In this document: positions 54,657 to 64,000 of the stretch, piece after piece
How positions within the stretch are numbered: position 1 is the stretch's first letter
Layout of the letters: each line of letters starts with the position of its first letter
Assembly: GCA_002118135.1 (NCBI GenBank)
Contig: BDIU01000232.1
Location: 1 to 64,000, forward strand
Length of the DNA stretch: 64,000 nt
Direction: 5' to 3'
From: Trebouxia sp. TZW2008
Taxonomy: Eukaryota > Chlorophyta > Trebouxiophyceae > Trebouxiales > Trebouxiaceae
Position numbers and translations under genes: made by a program
The notes under the pieces: generated by a model
Told to the model about the DNA's origin: nothing
Database searches by the model: none
What the model saw: only the letters and a program-made list of their open reading frames with translations

Positions 54657-57600
54657 TTAGTATGGAGGCGGAGCAGGTGGGGCAAAAGTCTGCAGCACGG
54701 ACTGCAAAGTAGGCTTAAACTGCTCCAGCTGCGACTCTCGGCATTGGCCTGTCACTGTGTACAGCCGATTATACCTGCAAGACACCAAGACTATCAGAAG
54801 CATGAGCCATTGATACAGCACTGTATGCTTTTCATGAAATTGTGCATTGGCAGCAATGCCATGCAGCAAGAAAGTGTTTGCACAAATCGCCACAGAACGC
54901 ATTTGCCAGGCTGTCAAACACATTGATGTGTGGTGCACCCACTGCTGCATGCATTTCATCCGTCAGGCTGGCATGATTCTCTGCTGACCTCGACAGACAC
55001 TGTGATGTATGGCATCAAGCAAACATCACATGCTATAGTCTGTGCAAAGATCTGCAGCATATGCATCAGCTTAGGTGTGAGTGGTGCCACATACGCTTTC
55101 ACACCCAAGAGATTCCCAAGTCCCATACATCACAGGCATTGCCACATACATAGCCATGAACCATACACAAACACGCATGCTTGTTAGGCTCAGAGGCCTG
55201 CCTAGGTATCCGCCAAGCAAGTGTCTTTGAGCAACGTCTGTACACATGCTGAAACACTACAGATGCACTGGTTCAGAGTGTCAGATTGCACATTGCACAC
55301 TGACAAGCTCAGACTTGCCTGTCATTAAAAGCCCAAAGCAACAGTGGACAACACATGCTTTGACAGTGAGTGGGATTGCAGATACTCTTGTGCCCAAGTG
55401 TTCAAAACCCACAAATTCATAGCAGTTGGACGAGCTCAAGTTTACCTTCCATTGAAGCCCAAAGCAATAGCAGATAACAGATGTTTCTCATCTTGTGATG
55501 GCTTCTTGACTGTGTACTCGATGAAGTACATGCCGTTGTTATTCTTGGCATTGATCAGCTTTGCTTCCTACAACACGGCAGCGACCAGTTCAAGAGAGAA
55601 CGATGCTGTGCTTTACCAGTTTTGGACCTCCTGCGAAAAGCTCAAGATTGTTCAGGCATATCCTAATGTGTCATGATGAACTTGTCGGAGCTGAACATAA
55701 GTATGAAAAGACAGAAACAATTTGTCAAGAGTACTTGTCCGAGCTGACTGTGAGTGTGCACAACAGAAAACTCATGACAGGATACAGTCACCAGAGGGTA
55801 AGAGACACTGACGAAAAGAAAGAACGAAATGTGAGAAGGGGTTGTGGTGGACGAAACAGTCACCTGGGCAGCATGGTTGGCGTAGGACACACACACGGAC
55901 GGGGAACAGCCAGGGATGCCTAGGGTCATCAGCTGGACCCTAGAGGGGAGCTGAGGCCAGTGCTCTTTCTGCACATGTCCCCAGCATGTTACCTTGGGAT
56001 GATCAAGTCATAAGTCACTACGACATGACAAGTGCAGCTCAAGTAAAGATAGCAGATGCTGAGTCACGCACATGCCAGATTTCTCATGTATGTACACACA
56101 ACATTTTCTCCTTACAAGGGCACTCGATCTAAGGACATCCTTGATGTAAGGAAAACGCAATTGGGAATCAAGCACTGTATATAACCGGCATCTCTCAGTA
56201 AGGACAATTGTTTGTGAAGAACAAATTTCTTGGTGACCAAAGCAGTTGTGAACAAAAGTCACTGTACTGTTGCAAATTGAGCCTTGCATGCGCATGACGA
56301 TGCAGAAGGACATGGGCACAGATGGCAAAGCTTGTGCTTTTCCCGAGATACTATAACAAGGTGCTTCTGAACATTTCACTCAGCATGCGATCCACAGCTT
56401 CAATGACAGACCTCCCTCACATTCAGTATAAACGGTTCAGTGAGCACAGGACCAAACTGGTTGGAGACAGTTGATTGCTCAGATACGTACCTAGCTGGAC
56501 CTCCTGAGCCTGTCTAGCATGCATTCTACATGAACTGAGATTAAAGAGACATGAGATAAAGTGAAACGCAACAAAACAACACGAAATGATCGTGCCCTCT
56601 GGACAAAGCCGTGTTGTTGTCAGCCATTCTCAAGATCACAGGATTGTCTGTCAACCTCAGATTATGCCTCTCAACCAGTCCTTTGTCAGCCAAGCACTGG
56701 TTGAGAAGCATAATTTGAGGTTGGCGGAGAGTCCTGTGTTCTTGAGAATGGCTGACAACAACACGGCTTTGTCCAGAGGAACATGCAATTTTGCAATTCA
56801 GTGCCACAGCTATGAGGCCAAAGTACCTTTACTGGCCATGCAGATGAACAATGATTCTGTCATACTTGGCTGCGATTGGATGAGCAGCCAATCGCAGCCA
56901 ATTGATCGCAGCTTGACTGACCTGAGGTGGTGTCTTGGGCTTGTTCCAGGATCTGTTCAGATAGCTCCTGTCCATCTGGGCAACAACATTGCCGCCAAAC
57001 TGCTCAGCGTCCCCAAAGCTGCTCAGGCGGGTGTAGTCAGCGCCAACATTGGTGATGAGGACAGTCAGGTTTGTCTCCAGGTCACCTTCAGGATACCTGC
57101 AACGGTATGCAGTCAGTGAATAGCACAACCATTGCTGTGCAAGCGTTGCTGCAGCAAGCAGTCAATGTCAGCATGCCTTGCTCTGTCACAAAGCCTGACT
57201 CGCAACTTAGTTGCAACACAAGTGTTTGTTGATGTTCTGTGATGTAAATCGTGTACAATCTACGCCTCAGTAAATCTGTCCAGTCGAATTGAGTAGACTT
57301 GAAGCCGTCTGCGATTGAGGTTGCTGAGGACTGCGCTGCGCTGTCTGCTGAGCTGCTGCTGTCGGTCACAAATGATTATGCAACACAAGTGTTTGCATGT
57401 TGCTTTGTGCACTCCTGCTGATGGTCCCAACAGGATGGGGTGAATGCGGGGGATTGCTGCATGCTGCTGCTGCATATTGGAGCTTATTTCATGCTGCTAC
57501 CGCATGCTGGGCCTTATTCAATGCTGCTACTGCATGCTGGGGCTTATCTCATGCTGCTACTGCATGTCCAAGCCAATCAAGAGCACGTTGTGACAGTCTG

Positions 57601-58879
57601 GTATACCAGGCCAGGGCTCTGCGTGTACCGCTTGCTCCCGAGTAGCCCTTTCCACCTTCTGCTGCCCCTTCTCCTGCTATCCAGTCTGCAGCCAGCACAA
57701 AGAAGTGCATGAGCGTATGCTAGACAAAGATGACAACATGGGCTTGCTCACAGCATATGGAAGATACATTGTCAGGCATGATCTTCATTCAGCAGCCCAG
57801 CAAGGCAGCTCAGAACTTGAGCACATGCTATGACAATGACTGCATATGCACAGGAAGTCATTGCAATGGTAGGCATGGCTTGCTCTGAGCTCGCTTTAAA
57901 AGAATGCAGTGCTTTCCATGTCAAACATCATGCCAAGCAGGCGGGTGGGGAGTGAGCTGGCTGATCTTATTGCAGACGCATATAGGCACACAATGCAAGC
58001 TGGTGCAAATGGGTGTGCATGAGATGCGCTTACCAGCTGGAACTGATAGGCTAAATTCATCAGCTTTGTCTTTGTAGCTGGACAGGCTGACACTCTCTGC
58101 ATACAGACATGTCTGTTCATAAGGAAACTTGATGTACACAAAATTGATGTGAGAACAAGGCGATTCGGAGGCAATTTCTGCAGTCTGACTGGGGTTGGTA
58201 GTAAGGACAATTCAATGTAAGGATTCTTCATGACCAATGCAATTGCCATTAGAGAATGATGGAGAGAAAATGATGTGCAATCCTTGCAGTCAGACTTTGC
58301 TTGGCTGCATCAGGACTGCCCTGTCAGCAGTACAATATGTGCCTGTTGTAGTGACCATGGGCAAAGCAACATTCTTGCTACCACAAAAATGCAAATGGGA
58401 ACCAAGCACTGCATTTTGACTGCAATGGCACTTCTGATTAGTGGATGTAAGGACAGTTTCCTTGGCGATAAAAGCAGCTTTCACATCAAGACAGTGCTGT
58501 AAACAAGGCTGACCTGCAGCTGCCACTGCAGGCTGAAGGCTTGCCAATCCTGGAGTAGCTACTAATGCAAGTAGAAGCGCTCTGCGGTCCAGCTGTTGTG
58601 CGTACGTTGCAGTGCCATTGCTGCTTGAGCACAGTGCACGCGAGGCTTGCTTGCTGCGCCCTACGTGTCAGCAATCCAGTGGTGAGGTTAAATGATCACT
58701 GACGCTGCAAACCCAGCATGCCTGCTATGCATGCACAGCAGTAAATTGGACGGACCTGCCCGGGCGAGATGTTGCTTAAATGGTTGAACCTGCGATCTGC
58801 ATGTGTTGTGACTTGTCCTGGCGGTTGATCCGGGGATGTTCAACAGTGTGCTCTGTGAGCTTAACACCTGAGGTTGCAT
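54657..58879 (-). CDS. PsbP-domain protein of the thylakoid lumen (Tat-imported)
   Basis: 275 residues from exons 58879-58756, 58660-58514, 58096-58034, 57685-57607, 57096-56922, 55567-55446, 54774-54657; all phases close (828 nt). The N-terminus (MQPQVLSSQSTLLN, Ser/Thr-rich) is a chloroplast transit peptide. A second signal follows with twin Arg at residues 67-68 (QLDRRALLLALVATPG, AVAAA), the classic lumenal Tat signal. The mature PsbP fold shows DKADEFSLSVPAG, DWIAGEG, RRALAWYPEGDLETN, VGADYTRLSSFG, NNNGMYFIEYTVKKP, RYNRLYTVTGQ and a final QTFAPP. PPD proteins assist photosystem assembly or lumenal electron transfer (family knowledge); which PPD this is remains open. The 1.35-kb intron after exon 57096-56922 contains a long hairpin and a TAAGGACA element. 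Confidence 0.9.
56110..56275. mobile_element. TAAGGACA-type element in a PsbP-gene intron
   Basis: Carries GGGCACTCGATCTAAGGACA, CTTGATGTAAGGA, AATCAAGCACTGTA, CTTGGTGACCAAAGCAGTTG and an end TCACTGTACTG. It has the same block order as the copies at 9455 and 14993. Confidence 0.55.
56597..56779. repeat. Long near-perfect inverted repeat (hairpin), arms ~82 bp, loop ~18
   Basis: The left arm (56597-56678, starting TCTGGACAAAGCCGTGTTGT) is the reverse complement of the right arm (56697-56779) with roughly ten mismatches by eye. Within an intron transcript it would fold into a single stem of about 80 bp. It could be a microRNA or hairpin-RNA precursor, or a fold-back MITE. No target-site duplication was identified. 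Confidence 0.8.
57461..57580. repeat. 30-bp minisatellite in a PsbP-gene intron
   Basis: Four imperfect units of CATGCTGGGGCTTATTTCATGCTGCTACTG-type sequence. The plus strand gives a Leu/Ala-rich frame, which is an accident of the repeat. Confidence 0.75.
58195..58500. mobile_element. Fragments of TAAGGACA-type elements
   Basis: GTAGTAAGGACAATTCAATG at 58198 and, further on, GGGAACCAAGCACTGCATTT, then GGATGTAAGGACAGTTTCCT and ACAGTGCTGTAA, match blocks of the elements at 9455 and 14993. They may be one rearranged or two partial copies. Confidence 0.45.
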
Positions 58880-59130
58880 GCCTGCAATAACTTTCGTCTG
58901 CGGTGTTAACAGTATGCCGCGACCGTCAACAACTGCGCTTGATCGCTTTGCAGCTTAGTTTGGAGAGGTCAGGGGCCTTTCTTTTGCGATGCCGCTGTTT
59001 GACCGGGATCTTTGACGCAATCAGATGATGCACGATGCAGTGGCAGATGCAGCGAGGTAAGAAGAGGAAGTGCGACAGCAATAGGTCAAGGTGCTGACAG
59101 AGCGTTTCAGCGTGTCTTCAAGGTTTGTCG
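58880..59130. promoter_or_regulatory. Compact divergent promoter of PsbP-domain and phytepsin genes
   Basis: Only about 250 bp separate the two start codons. No gene fits. No motif could be assigned with confidence. Confidence 0.5.
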
Positions 59131-63845
<4,715 letters not shown>

Positions 63846-63879
63846 AGCCTCCAACAAAGCAGCTTAGCATGTTTCTAGA

Positions 63880-63970
63880 GCCTATCAAAACTGTTCTTGA
63901 CTATGGCAACAAGCATGCGGGCTTTGCTGAGGCATTGCAGCCTTGCTCAATCTCTGACAAAGCATGTTTG
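63880..63970 (+). repeat. Ghost copy of the phytepsin 3' end
   Basis: GTTCTTGACTATGGCAACAA, GGGCTTTGCTGAGGCA and TCTGACAAAGCATGTTTGCA repeat the last codons and 3' flank of the terminal exon (63790-63875) just beyond the stop. The copied frame carries stops. Confidence 0.75.
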
Positions 63971-64000
63971 CATGTCAATTGAGCCTCCTGGCCCAGCGGT

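Overview
This window is nuclear DNA of a green alga (Chlorophyta, probably a trebouxiophyte; species not determined). Evidence: intron-dense genes with GT/TGCAG borders, a thylakoid-lumen PsbP-domain protein carrying a Tat signal, a phytepsin with the plant-specific insert, AP2-domain factors, a HOS1-like nuclear-pore protein and a hydroxyproline-rich wall glycoprotein with polyproline tails. There is no bacterial-style gene packing. I rebuilt most genes by joining exons whose intron phases close exactly. Where they do not close, the entry says so.

Layout: 1-3586 (-) matrix glycoprotein, open at the left edge; 4962-11802 (-) protein with four AP2 domains, whose largest intron holds a scrambled F-box/LRR gene copy; 12265-19244 (+) HOS1-like protein; 20075-21370 (+) intronless GT31/DUF604 glycosyltransferase; 21853-29001 (-) EDEM-type GH47 mannosidase; 29750-30604 (+) NAD(P)H:FMN/quinone reductase; 31711-35039 (-) TatD-type hydrolase; 35354-41380 (+) BIVM-like protein; 42282-46640 a decayed zone with a nuclease-like pseudogene, a hAT-type MITE, a broken Fe/Mn-SOD and an RBR fragment; 47061-49496 (-) coiled-coil protein; 49921-51494 (+) F-box protein and an orphan exon; 52738-53772 (+) unrecognised protein; 54657-58879 (-) PsbP-domain protein; 59131-63845 (+) phytepsin. 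Several neighbours are divergent and share short upstream regions (11803-12264, 29002-29749, 35040-35353, 58880-59130).

The genes do not form one pathway; they are ordinary nuclear housekeeping and regulatory genes. What unites the window is a structural habit. In nearly every multi-exon gene, one edge of an exon (acceptor plus exon start, or exon end plus donor) has been tandemly copied into the flanking intron or 3' flank. This leaves one to five decayed 'ghost exons' beside an intact copy. The EDEM gene has six copies of one exon edge, the BIVM-like gene about six, HOS1 four separate cases, and phytepsin three. In the glycoprotein the same process has apparently given four in-frame coding exons. 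This is the most interesting feature of the window.
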